Assembly (NCBI GenBank): GCA_914767715.1
Contig: OU612072.1
Span: 14,570,001-14,634,000 of the forward strand
Length of the DNA: 64,000 bases
Origin: Membranipora membranacea
Taxonomy: Eukaryota; Bryozoa; Gymnolaemata; Cheilostomatida; Membraniporidae
Direction: 5' to 3'
Shown: one piece after another, positions 1 to 11,300 of the stretch
How the letters are laid out: each line of letters opens with the position of its first letter
Numbering within the stretch: the first letter of the stretch is position 1
The notes under the pieces: model-generated
The model's input: the letters and a program-made list of their open reading frames with translations, nothing else
The model's database searches: none
What the model was told of the DNA's origin: nothing
Made by a program: the position numbers and the translations under genes

Positions 1-201
1 TCACACCGCAGGTTAAGCGCAACCAGTGGGGGGGGGGAGCAACTACGAATGCAGGCACATGGATCGAACTTGATCTAAGGTAAATAATATAATATCTATA
101 TAGGTAGGGTAGGGAGTGCCGCTACTATTCTAGGTAATAACATAGATATATATATATACAGATATATGGGTGAGAAAAATTCAAAATCCTGGTATACTCA
201 C
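1..201 (-). other. Intron of the sulfatase gene reaching the left edge
   Basis: The last sulfatase exon seen ends at 202 with a GTGAGT donor in phase 1, after residues matching [10 protein letters not shown]. The bases to the left are AT-rich, with a short TA run and a poly-G tract near base 30, and show no further sulfatase reading frame. The final exon(s) must lie outside the window. Confidence 0.7.
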
Positions 202-3200
202 AATCTTTATACAGAGTAGGCTCAGGCACCCAGCTGTCAAATCCAGGATCACCTGTCATTATCTTCCAGTCTCCATACCTCAGAGCCGCCTGCACTGAAG
301 TGTCAAACACATGGGATACTGAAGAACCCTTACGGTTGTACTGAGGGTCTATGTTGTGCAGAATCTCCTACAAAATTACCGATGCACAATAGAAAATTGA
401 AATGGGGATGCAAGCGAGCAAGCACACAACATTTAGTATGAATAATCTATAGTTCTGATCATATTTGTTGCTCTTATTGTCGTTTCAGCTTGGGTTGATT
501 GATCAGGGTAATAATAGCGATTATCATAAAATAAGTCGGCACAATCTTTCGGTTAAACATCATCAATTTACATCGACGTAAAAAGTTTAAACTGAAGACA
601 TAGCTTTACACAATATTAGTTTGTCATTTTTGTTGAACTCCTGCTGTCGCTCAGGGAGATGTGTTTGCATTGAATTCTGTGAAGCTCAAATATACCAAAA
701 CGAGGCTCCAATCTCAGCATTTTCTCCTATTGGGCAAATCATTACAAGAAACGGATTGTCAGAACAGAGAGTGAAATAAATTGACACCATTATTTTCACC
801 AGTCAGCAGTAAGTTACCACTATTTCAGCTAGTTCCTTACATTCATACCTGATTTTGACGATTCGTTTGTGCCAATTACTTGCTCTTTGGGGGGGACAAT
901 TCTGCATGATGAAACCTTAAGCTTTGTGAGATATATAGAATCCAAAGACCATACATTTCCCTGAGTGGCAGCAGAAGTTTAAAGAGATGGGCCAAGTCAA
1001 AGAAAACAACAAGTTTGTGGATAGCCCAAAATATTTGGAGCGGAGCAAACCCAGCACTCACTCACCGTTCTAGGGCTAGCTTTGCCAAGGTTTATTGTAT
1101 CCCACACGTTATGGCCGTCGGGTTTAGTATTGTTCATGTTACCACCAGCTAGTTTGACTAGTGTTGGGTACCAGTCTGTTATATGTACCAGCTCTCTACT
1201 CACCACGCCTTTGTTCTTCAGTAGAGGACTAGAGACAAAACCTATACCGTGTACTCCTATAATGTGAATAGGTGGTATGGGTTATTCGCAGGCTGTGACC
1301 TAGATTTAGTGAGCTAGCAGTGTCTTCACTGCCATTCTCACTCAACAGCCAATTGGAATGTGGCAAAGCTGAGGATAAGGAATATATAGTAGATTATTTA
1401 TATATATTTATAGTTGTGGGATAATCTTTTCTTGCACAAAAAGGAGACAACATACTAGGCCCTATCAAGTATCCCTCTTAAGAAAATATTGACCTAGATT
1501 TAGTGAGCTAGCAGTGTCTTCACTGCCATTTTCACTCGACAGCCAATTGGAGTGTGGCAAAGCTGAGGATAAGGAATATATAGTAGATTATTTATATATA
1601 TATAGTTGTGGGATAATCTTTTCTTGCACAAAAAGGAGACAACATACTAGGCCCTATCAAGTATCCCTCTTAAGAAAACATTGTCTTTTCGACAAAAAGC
1701 AAGTATTTTTAATCTCGGTATGGATCAATTGCTGTTCTGTTTCCCCCCCCCCCCCCACACAATGGAAGAATTGATAGCAGATATATTGATACGGGAGCGG
1801 CCGAAGCACACAGGATAAGATGAGAGCATTCGACCCCAAATTTCCTGTGTTACGTCAAAATTCTGAGAGTTGCTGGAAAAAAACAAGACTGAGTCTCTCA
1901 CAGGTTATCATAACTAGAAACAACCGTATGTTTATATCAATAAAGATCACCGGGGTTTAGGACTGATAAAAGCACATTTCTTTGGTCTTTCTACAGAATA
2001 TTTAAGCAGATAATGTACAGTGATAATTTTTTGTCATGATCTGAAATTTGAGCGTTTTATATGTATTTATATGTTATAGAGCCATGAAGAGGGACAATCT
2101 TAGTGGTTGAGAAAAGTTGAGAACAATTTTCATATTAGTAAAGCTAATGATTTCAAATGTGTGCATAGGCTATTTAAAAAGGCTGCCATAGTGCCTTTAA
2201 TTAGACTGAGACCGTCAATCCGATACCAAATATGGGGAGGCGCTCCAATAGCTTTAATGATCAGTACATACCTCCCTCCCAGTAGGTTGCCTTCCTGCCT
2301 CGTAGCGGGGCGTTGTTACCTCCGCTCAGTGTCTGACCGCCATTGTCTGTAGTGAATACTATAATAGTATTATTCATCATTCCACTCTCCTCCAGACGAC
2401 TGGTGATGTTACCCACTGCCTCATCCATTGCTGAGAAACAGAATGAAGATGAAGATGAAGTCTGAATAAATATTGATTCAATTGATGACAACTAAGCATA
2501 CCCCACAGAGATGTAAACGTAAGCTAGAGGTCGGTATGACTTAATTTTATCACGCACTAAATATTGGCTAGCTGAGATATTTAAAGTAAAGAAGGTGACT
2601 TAATGTAGGTAGGACAACTTTAGCAATTGAGAAATTTGACATTTTTGAACCTCCATACGATTAAGAATAGTATAACTTATTTCATCAGATGTCTTTCTGT
2701 ATTGTTCTATGTTGTGGGGTAGTTTGTAAAGATATTTTCTTTGTGTTATGATATTTGATGCCATAAAGAAGGTTTAACAAAAGGCTCACCTGTAACCATG
2801 CCAGCATATATCCTCCTGTATTTATCCTCGATATGAGAGTACATATCCTCGTACTGCTGGGGCACCTGCATAGGACTGTGTACACTCTGAAAGGCCATAT
2901 ACAAGAACAGCGGGTTTGCTGCTTCCTTCTTAGCATGCGTGGCTAAAATCAAAAGAGCAGTGTATGTTGCCACCAAAGGCCGGAGACAAATCAAGGGACA
3001 GATGTATCCGACTACAGCATAAGGCAAACAAATTTCAGGTCTTTGTTTCCATGCCAACTAATAGCGGTGCAACTGAAATATCAAACTAACCAAGGTTGTT
3101 AGAATTGAATTGTTATTGCAGTTGTAATCTCGGTCCATGGTGAATGACTAAATGTTAAGGACCTCAGTGATACCAAGGTAAATGTTTTCACCTGGCCGTA

Positions 3201-5638
3201 AACAGGGCAAAAAGATCCATGAACACATAATCTAAAATCTAGATCACTTATGTTAGAGGGCAGGTGCTCTCCCCAGGGAGTTCAGACTGAACTCCCAAAC
3301 CAACTCAGCGAACTCTTTATATCAGGGAGTTGTCGACTTAATATCAAGGAATAGACAACTACTAATTTCATGACAAAAGAACTGGCTCCTGTATCGGGTA
3401 TGATAGTTCTTTTGTTTGGTTTCTGGCATGGTTCAACTGAGCAACTGTCCAATCTCATCACTCAAATATTACTTACCGATGATGTTTTCTGCATGAGAGG
3501 TGAATAAATGTGCTGAGTAGTTCCCATATGTTTCGTTATTACCTGCATGATCAACCGTGTAATCTATACCATTGAAGCCATTTGCTCCTCTGTAAAGTGC
3601 AAAAAGTGTTTCAACTGATCTAAGCAATAAAAACTACTTGGCAATGATGCTCCTTACCATATCTTAAGTAGCATCACGAAGTAAGAGCTATAAAATCTCC
3701 AGACCTACATATATAACAGGGGCACCGAACGAGTTATCATCAATTATCCTTGCTATGATTATTATCAATTAAAGGCATCCCGAACACTCTGCAACAAATC
3801 TATCAAACTACATTCTGGCTTTTAACTTTTTACTTGTCACAATAATTTACCCCATTGGCAAGTTTAAACAAGAAGAAGCCAAAAATAAGACCTGAACCTA
3901 AGATTCCAGCAGCACCCAATCGCCTAGCAGTGAATAGCACTCACCGATAATTAACTGCACCGTTTGTAGCACAGGCTAATTATCAAACCCGCTTTCCACT
4001 ACCCTAAACAATACAACCAGATTATGGCTGTGACTTAGACTGTGTCATCCATAATTTACCTTTTCCTTGTGTAATAGTCCTCACTGCCTGTCAGATATCC
4101 CATGTAGCTGTCAAAACCTCTGTTTATAGGTGCATATTCATTCTTATAAAACCCAAGATGCCATTTACCTGAAGAAAATATGAGTTGATATCAAAAAAGT
4201 TGTCAATAACAGCACAATGAAAAACATTTCACTATGTATTAAGAAATCATAAAAAATATTAAAAAAGTTTTGCCAAAAAAGTCAAAGAGAGACTTTCCAC
4301 CTTTTCAGGAGTGTGTTTAACCGCCATCTCCCCTCTCCCACACCAGTTACGAGTTCATAATTGTAGAAGACCTGCACAATCATGGGAAAAGCACACAGAG
4401 AGTTTATGTACCATAGTTGGTTAGCTGTGTCAAGTAATAGAAAACACAACTATTCTGCAGGGTAGATCACAGTCATCAAGTAAACTATCATGCTCAAGTT
4501 CAATGCTGCTGTAAATGATGGCAAGCTGCCAGTAAGAGCTAAATCAACCTCATAACCATTTCAGTTTGATGACCTAAATTGGTTCATTGATTTCACTTGT
4601 GGTCTTCAAGACATCTGTTTGAGATAGGTCTTGAGTTATTCAACCTGTTCAGAATTACCTTACTCATGTTGGCAGAAGCAGTAACTTGAACCTTCAGTGT
4701 GAAATAAGACACCAGACTAAACTTGTACAATATATATAGAGGCCTGGGGAAAGGAAACATAACAAGTTCGAAATATATATTTTCATAATATTTTCATACT
4801 TACCAATCATATGTGTTGAGTAACCGGCCTCTTTCATTTTATCGGCTAATGTAGGATGATCTGAGGGAAGAGCACTTGGCATACAAGGCCATATGATAGC
4901 ATGCTGTAAGCCTGTGTGAATTTGGTATCTTCCTGACAAATTATTCATGAGAATCGTTAAATTTTGACAATAATAATGTTTTATTTATAATGTTTTGCAT
5001 TAGTATTAAATACAGGCAATCGTATAAGTCAAGGAGCGTATGGCTAGACCGAACATTGGTCACTGCAGCTTTAGATGGTGATCAGTTGAAGCAATACCAA
5101 CAAATGTTTAATAACCTTGTTTGAATTTCTTGCAACATCTACTCCTCCAGCCCTTACAATGGAGAGACATACACAGTTGGGTATTGGCAGCTGAGTGATT
5201 GTGTCCTTTCTCAAAATTGAACGGTTAGAGACTTGTGTAATTCCAAATCATGATAAAATATAAGCTGATGCCTTACCCGTCAAATGATACAATGTTTTAT
5301 TTACAAAATAGCGGGAGCTTGCTTTCCTCTCTTTGTCACGCCCCAACTGGTGGGTCCTGTGACAAAGCTACCGGCTTCGAGTAATGTTACAGACTCAGTG
5401 TTCTCCTACCTGACATGAGTTGACTTCTTGAGGGTGTACATATTGGCTGAACGTAATAGTTCTCAAGTTTAACACCATTGGCAGCTAGCTTGTCAAGGTT
5501 TGGAGTCTTTATCTCACTCCCATGATAACCGATATCATTCCAGCCATAATCATCGGCTATGATAAACACAACATTGGGCCTGTCACCTGCGGCAATGACA
5601 CATGACCATAGCAGTGAGATCAGCAGAAATGATCTCAT
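202..5638 (-). CDS. ARSB-like: Arylsulfatase B-like (N-acetylgalactosamine-4-sulfatase family), 8 exons, C-terminus outside window
   Basis: Seen: exons on the minus strand at 5410-5638, 4804-4932, 4060-4168, 3477-3589, 2790-2942, 2272-2430, 1066-1256 and 202-367. All have GT-AG borders and matching phases, giving about 416 residues. The start is the ATG at 5638, followed by a signal peptide ([18 protein letters not shown]). Residues 29-30 are the metal-binding Asp pair (ADDYGWND). Cys67 lies in CTPSRSQL, the sulfatase signature whose Cys becomes formylglycine. IGKWHLG, FQSVHSP and [12 protein letters not shown] supply the other expected active-site Lys/His/Asp/Asn positions. Known: the ARSB family removes 4-sulfate from dermatan and chondroitin sulfate in lysosomes; the human protein has 533 residues, so about 100 C-terminal residues should lie left of base 202. 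Inference: order and motifs match ARSB more closely than other sulfatases ([24 protein letters not shown]), but invertebrates carry many ARSB-like copies, so the exact substrate is open. No frame break was seen. Confidence 0.93.
1297..1682. repeat. Tandem duplication, two ~192-bp units
   Basis: The block beginning GACCTAGATTTAGTGAGC at 1297 is repeated head-to-tail at 1491. The copies differ by a few substitutions and by the length of an internal TA run. It lies in the sulfatase intron between the exons ending at 2272 and starting at 1256, so it does not touch coding sequence. The low divergence suggests a recent local duplication. The rest of this intron holds a poly-C tract near 1743-1757 and nothing else recognised. 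Confidence 0.9.
5410..5638 (-). CDS. Sulfatase exon 1: signal peptide, Asp pair and CTPSR catalytic motif
   Basis: This 229-bp exon runs from the start ATG to a GTAGGA donor that follows LMSG and leaves phase 1. It encodes a cleavable signal peptide of about 18 residues, the strand with ADDYGWND that binds calcium, and CTPSR, whose Cys is oxidised to formylglycine by the sulfatase-modifying factor. The next exon (4804-4932) resumes with [10 protein letters not shown] in the same phase. Confidence 0.93.
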
Positions 5639-5661
5639 ATCTGTAAAATAATAGAATATAT

Positions 5662-5850
5662 ACTTACATCAACTGACATCAATGACGTCATCATACTAGA
5701 CCGTCTAGGAGGCGTATGGAGCGTGCCTCAGTTTTTTGGTCTTGGGTTCAACAAAAGAACATCGTTTCAGTTTACTATCACATGGGTTGGGCATTAGAGT
5801 TCAATGTGGATACAACAACCAATCCAGAAGTTTGACATTGGTTGGTTGGT
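5662..5850 (-). repeat. Second, very short copy of the LINE 3'-tail repeat
   Basis: It matches 6610-6810 block by block (ACTTACATC, CTAGACCG, GCGTGCCTCAGTTTTT, CATGGGT) with substitutions and gaps. It lies just upstream of the sulfatase start codon and may therefore lie in that gene's 5' UTR or promoter. Confidence 0.6.
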
Positions 5851-6609
5851 CCACTGGTGTCATTAATACTGGACACTGTTGATATGCAATTGATTGATCA
5901 ATACCTGTGGGTTTTTCGTTGGGACACACAAGCTGCGACGAACCAATATGTTAATAATTGAAACTGTCAGTAGCCTGCTGACTGTGACTGGCAATTCATA
6001 CTTGCATGCAAGGAGTAGCATTTATCTAGTCTGTAGTGACGAACATCCCTCGAGGAGATATGCTTTGTACAAACATTTTGCAAGTAATTGTAACTAAATA
6101 ATTATTGATGCTTCAATTGATTGGCCTGTTGTTATTCTTAACTTTAGCCACCCGACCAAAGTTCCGTCATAAAAACAACAAAGTTCTGCAAGGTACATAG
6201 CTTGAGTTACGAAATGAAATTCAAAGGTATGCTGTGTTGCTGTATCGAGTGATGTGGGACTACATGGATTTGCCCTCAACACTGCATGAACAACCTCTTT
6301 AGGACTGCCTCACAATACATTCAATGAGCTATAATTCAATCTCATCTACTTGTCGAAGAGTCATTTCTTTAGAGCTGATAAACAAATTATAAATGCCAAA
6401 GTTGAGTCAAGTAGTAAGTACTCCACATGGAATAGTTGAGTCACTCCAAAATTTGAGTCACAGGCAATGTTTTACTGGCCACCCTTGGTGTTTGGAGGCT
6501 AGTTAAATGTTGCCAGAGACCCAAATTTGGGAGGAGACCTGCTGTAGTCCTGACCCACTCCTTGCCTGACCTAACATGGGCAGGCTCTCTGCCAATGCTT
6601 TGCTCTCTG

Positions 6610-6829
6610 ACTTACATCTTACATCAACTTACATCAAAGACGACATCACGCTAGACCGCCTAGGGGGGCGTAAGGGGCGTGCCTCAGTTTTTGTACATAA
6701 ATACATAAGGTTTGGACATTGTTCCATTCTCCCTGGTTCCAGAATACCATCCCATGGGTAGGGCATTTGGGTTCAGAGTGGGTACATGTACCCATCCAGT
6801 AGGGCATCAGTATTGTCCTCTGATTGTCC
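6610..6829 (-). repeat. Probable 3' tail of the LINE
   Basis: This segment directly follows the LINE ORF stop on the minus strand. It shares a diverged but clear match with 5662-5850, including GCGTGCCTCAGTTTTT and CATGGGT.GGGCATT blocks in the same order. A shared segment next to the ORF end is best explained as the LINE 3' untranslated region, with the other copy being a much shorter insertion. Confidence 0.6.
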
Positions 6830-7316
6830 TTAGATTTTCATATCCCGTATTGTCCGGGGCAGAAAACTGTTATGAAAACAGTTCCCTGTGGCAGCGATAG
6901 AGCGTGGCTCATTCCGTGTTTGTGATCTTGTCGAGACTGTAGTATGGGGCTGGTTTATTATTTCATCGTATGATGTGCAGAGTGCAGGGTGAGCCTCCTC
7001 TCTTGACAATACCTTATGTAGGAGCTTTACCCTGGAGTTCTTCCGCCGAATAACTAGCTGTTCCAGCTGCAATTTCTCCTTTGGTTCCGTAACACCCCTC
7101 CTCCCCTTCAATCCACAGATCATTCTCACACCTTGGTTTTGCACAATCTCGAGTGCCTCGACCTCCCTCTTTGTGGAAGGATCCCAGGCACAGGAAGCAT
7201 ATTCCAGATGAGGAAGGCAGAGAGACTTGTATGCAATCAGTCTGGCTCTCTCCGGTGCCCAGTAGAGAGCTCGTCTGATCATCCCAATCTGACTCCCTCC
7301 TGCCTGATTCAAACAC
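6830..7316 (-). mobile_element. 5'-truncated LINE: C-terminal end of a non-LTR reverse transcriptase ORF
   Basis: A 160-residue open frame on the minus strand reads through IGMIRRALYW, LPHLEYASCAWDPSTKREV, LEIVQNQGVRMICGL and ends SFLPRTIRDMKI followed by a stop. This is the usual C-terminal region of CR1/jockey-type LINE reverse transcriptases (IRRTL, LEYASxVWDP, PRTIRDWN). Upstream of about 7316 the frame meets stops and the palm domain is absent, so this is a dead 5'-truncated copy. The family assignment rests on remembered motifs and was not searched. The ORF itself is intact over its length, which suggests a fairly young insertion. Confidence 0.85.
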
Positions 7317-8266
7317 CTCCCAAAGGTTGGTCCCTCTTCATCTGATCATTCCAGTTCAATGCTACAGATTGATGATATCACCTGAAAAGTGATTACTTAT
7401 CAACCTGGCTTTAACATTCAAACGGATCAGAGTCAAACTCACTGTTAATTATAAGTCCTCATAATAAGACTCTATTTTTTGGTTCTGACGGAAATAAGTA
7501 TTTGTTTTGATTTCTTATGCTGAGACCACGCCCACACAATAAAAAACTTTATTTGACTCAGTGATTCTAGTGCATTTTTCTCATTCAGATAAGTTTCGGA
7601 GTCATGATACTAGTCCACATTTCAAGCTCGTTAGCATTTTATGGAACAGGGTTTATGTTTTGAAGTTATCCTTGCTACTTCCGGAATATTTACCAAGAAA
7701 GTTTTCTGAAGGTGATGAGGAAGAAATTCTGAAGCAAGTAAGTATGACACTAGCTTACTAGTCTTTAAAGCGAGTTTGGGAAATGAAGCTTTTGTTTTGA
7801 GGTGTTTGTTGGGAAAAAGGTGGTTACATTCCTATCTAGATCATAAATTCGGTGTGTCTTCTTTTAATTGACTGCTCAGTCAGTCAGTGCTTGTTGAACA
7901 AATAAATAATAACTATTTAATAGACTTACTTCTAAGGTAGGTGCTGTCATGTTATTCAACAATCAGTACACTGTTAACACTGAGATTCACAGTCCCATCT
8001 TTTGATTACTCTATCTAGTTACTTTTGGGCTAGTCTAGTTGGTAAATATGGAAGTCAAATAGTAAGTTGTATGGAGACAATCTGTAGAAAAAAACCAACC
8101 AGTCCATTGACTCATATATGTAGATATATAGGTATATGGAAGATCAGTGATGTTCAATATCCCACAAGGTAACTTATGATCATTGCTGATGAAGTTACAC
8201 TTTGTTGTAGCCGTGCTGTGATATCTATTATCATCATAGTGGTGCTAGTCAAACTTACACAACATC

Positions 8267-8312
8267 ATGTCTAACAGCACATCAGGAGGTTCTGCGACTG
8301 CTATTAGTCAAA
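8267..8312 (+). CDS. PIP5K exon 1, likely true start
   Basis: An ATG with A at -3 opens a 46-bp exon encoding [15 protein letters not shown], ending in a GTAAGT donor in phase 1. It joins in phase to 10534-10583 and then to 13972, where the acceptor AG directly abuts an ATG. That abutment is explained if this Met is internal. The alternative is translation from the Met at 13972 or 13978, the second of which has the better context (AAGATGG). Transcript data would settle it. Confidence 0.72.
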
Positions 8313-11300
8313 GTAAGTACTCTCGTAACGTAACGTAACTCATCACTGACAGGATATAGTAAGTACTGTCAGTATGCTTATATAAGGCCTAGCCCAAGCT
8401 CCATATGTTTGAAATGCATAGAATTGATGCACTTGGGGGTCTTTCAAGCGAAAACAGCCAATATCACAATCGGATCACTCACTCAGTCACTGAGACCTGC
8501 TAGGGTATCCGCTCATTGATGGAATTATATACTCATTCTGACTACGAAGTGAGCTCTTTTGGAACGAACTTGTCTAATTGAAAGACCGAGTGAGAGATAC
8601 TATTGAGCGTTATGATAGAGATAGTTCGCTTTAGTATAGCATCACTCATTCTAAATGAAGACCCCCTGTGCTTTTGATTGGGGCGGTGAGTAAGGCCAAG
8701 ATCAGGAACAGCTACTAGGTATCAGACTGTAATTAAGCCAATTATATAAAGATGCAAAATCCAGATTAGATTTAGCCATTACGTCACTTGGTCATATTAT
8801 CAATTTTTTTGTGAAATTTTGACGCCCAAATCAGATATTCATATCGTTGTAATTTATGAGAAAGTGCCGCAGAACAGTCCCTTTGTTCAAGTGGCAGAAA
8901 CTGTTCATAGCTAATTAGGCCCATAACAGTTTACAAGCTTGAATAGTCAATTACAATGCATAAAATTTATTGTTGGACCTTTTTGTATGAATTGATCCAA
9001 ACAAGGGCCTTATGCTTGAAGTTGAACACACAAGTTTGTTTTCAATTTGAAAGAAATGCTTTCTGTGCTAGCCATTCTGTTCGCCGCTTTTTTTAGCGCT
9101 GCTGAGCGAGAAATAGTATAGGCACTGTAACCAAAAAAGTCAGCACCTTTGTTTTCCAGAAACATTGCTTATAGTAAATATAGCCTACCCCAGATGAATG
9201 AAGTGCCTATGTGGAACTGTGTTTGAAACTGTGAAATCTATGAGTAGCAAGCATTCACTCAACCTCATCCCTTTATGATGTTAAAAGCAAATTAAATCTT
9301 TTGCTAGCCAACCTTGATCTGGCTGAACTAAAAAATAGTTACCAAAATCTCCTCAGGGTAGATTGGAAAATCATAACTATAGTACTCCAATATTCAGAAA
9401 CTGATATATTGACTCACATAAAATTATCCGATATTACGATGAGGTCATGCAGATTAATCCAATAATTTACAAACGTCCCTATTGATTTTCTGCAATCTAA
9501 CTGGACATACGGACATAAGGCTAGGTCATACTCAGTAGGCCTAATGCGTAAATTCATGCAGCTACTCATGCCATGAATGAAGTCCTGATCTGCCTCCTAT
9601 GTGAGGCAAATCAAACTAGCTCAAAATACTGTTCGGGTCTAAACCTTAATTTATAGTCATCTGCCATGCCATACCTCTTTATACACAAAGTCATAGAAGC
9701 TGGTTTTGTAATTTTTTGTTGTTTGTCCTTCCAATAGGTGACCATGGAAGTTACAAAATTGAATTCTGCTTCTCATTTGAACATCTAAAGTTCATCACAG
9801 CATATTCGTACCAGCTGTTGTACACTAATTCAGCATGGTGATAAAGCATTGTTTCATCAGTCAACGGTTTGTCGGATTATTAAGTCAGCGATCTGAAAAT
9901 TGGAGTCAAGTGCCCCCCTTGCATAACTCCAAGAGAGCCACTAGATAATTGGCAAACGGCAATGGCGCCGTTCTTGAACAGATTTATTTATTTCCTTCGT
10001 CTGCGGAATGATAAGTCTGTTGGGCATTGGGCCATATGTAATCCATGCAAAATGGTGGCTTTTTCATCTTATCCCTGAAAACAATTCTATAAATCCAGTG
10101 CGGAAAATGAAGCACACCATATTGCAAGCCAATTATATATGTTACGTGTATATGATTGAGTTAAGGGATGAATACCATCGTCGTAACACGTAGCGGCTTG
10201 AGAGGAAGAAGTTTGATTCATTAGTTGAAGTTGACACAAACTGATTGGATAGATGAAACTTTTGACCGTGTTGGTTTGGGTGATGAAGACAGGATTCACA
10301 TCCTGGAAATTCCTCTCCACTCACATCTCAGGTCTGTTGGGGTTAGCCTGTCTAGTGACATGTTTTATTGATTGGTCGGGGGAATACACAGCCCCCCTCC
10401 CAACCAACACCAACAAAGCATGTCAAGACAGACTAGCCCTAACTGTGACATCAATTTGTGCCTTTCTACATCATGTATTGTATGATTGTAAGATAACCAC
10501 CACTGTACACCAGACAACTTATATCTGTTACAGAGCAAGACAGCGGATACAGCTACCAAAAGAAGAAACCACCGCCGCTTGATGTGAGTAAACATACTGT
10601 GCAGCTTTAGGTTTTCTGCTGGGGGTGTAGGCTGATTTTGGCAAGGCTCTTGCCTTGCAGGTTATGTCGGTTAAGTGCTTTATATGGCGCCCATAATCAG
10701 AGAGTTTTCAGTTATCAATATTTCAGTTCAGGACATATATGCGGATGAGTTGTATGGCATCAGAAATGCATCAAATTCTTTTAACTTAGCCATGATTACA
10801 CATTATTACTGCAATATTCAGTGGAATCAACTTATTTATATTTATTTTGAATATGATAAATGACAAAGTTAATTTATTTGCCTATGGAACAGAGAAAAAG
10901 TCAAAGCTCAAAGGGGTGAAGATTAGAACTAAAGCAGCAGAAAACAACTACTGATACTATACCAAGAAATACATGGCCACCCAAAAAACCAAAAAAAAAC
11001 AAAATCCGTGGCCATGTGAACAGGGCTTTGGGTAGACAGTATTGAACATTAAGATTAATGGAATTTAATGGAAATGAGTTATATAGTTTACTCAAGAAAA
11101 AATGGCAATTTGATTTGTCAACCATGTGATTTTGAAACATTAATAGTGCATTGTGGTGGCTTTTTTTTCAAAATATTACTAGTCATATCCATCTGAAGCC
11201 ATAAGTCAATGACTCCTATGAGCCCAGCTTTGGCGAGTTGAAGGAAACATAGTCTCTATAAGATAAAGCCTGCATTATTTAGGCCTCCAGATGCAAAATG

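Larger units (their letters stand above)
5639..8266. other. Spacer between sulfatase and PIP5K 5' ends
   Basis: The two genes are divergently oriented here, so promoters for both should lie in this stretch, but no convincing core promoter motif was found. The spacer also holds a LINE fragment (6830-7316) and two related copies of a repeat (about 5662-5850 and 6610-6810). Short open frames at 5894-6282 and 7561-7761 have no recognisable content. Confidence 0.6.
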
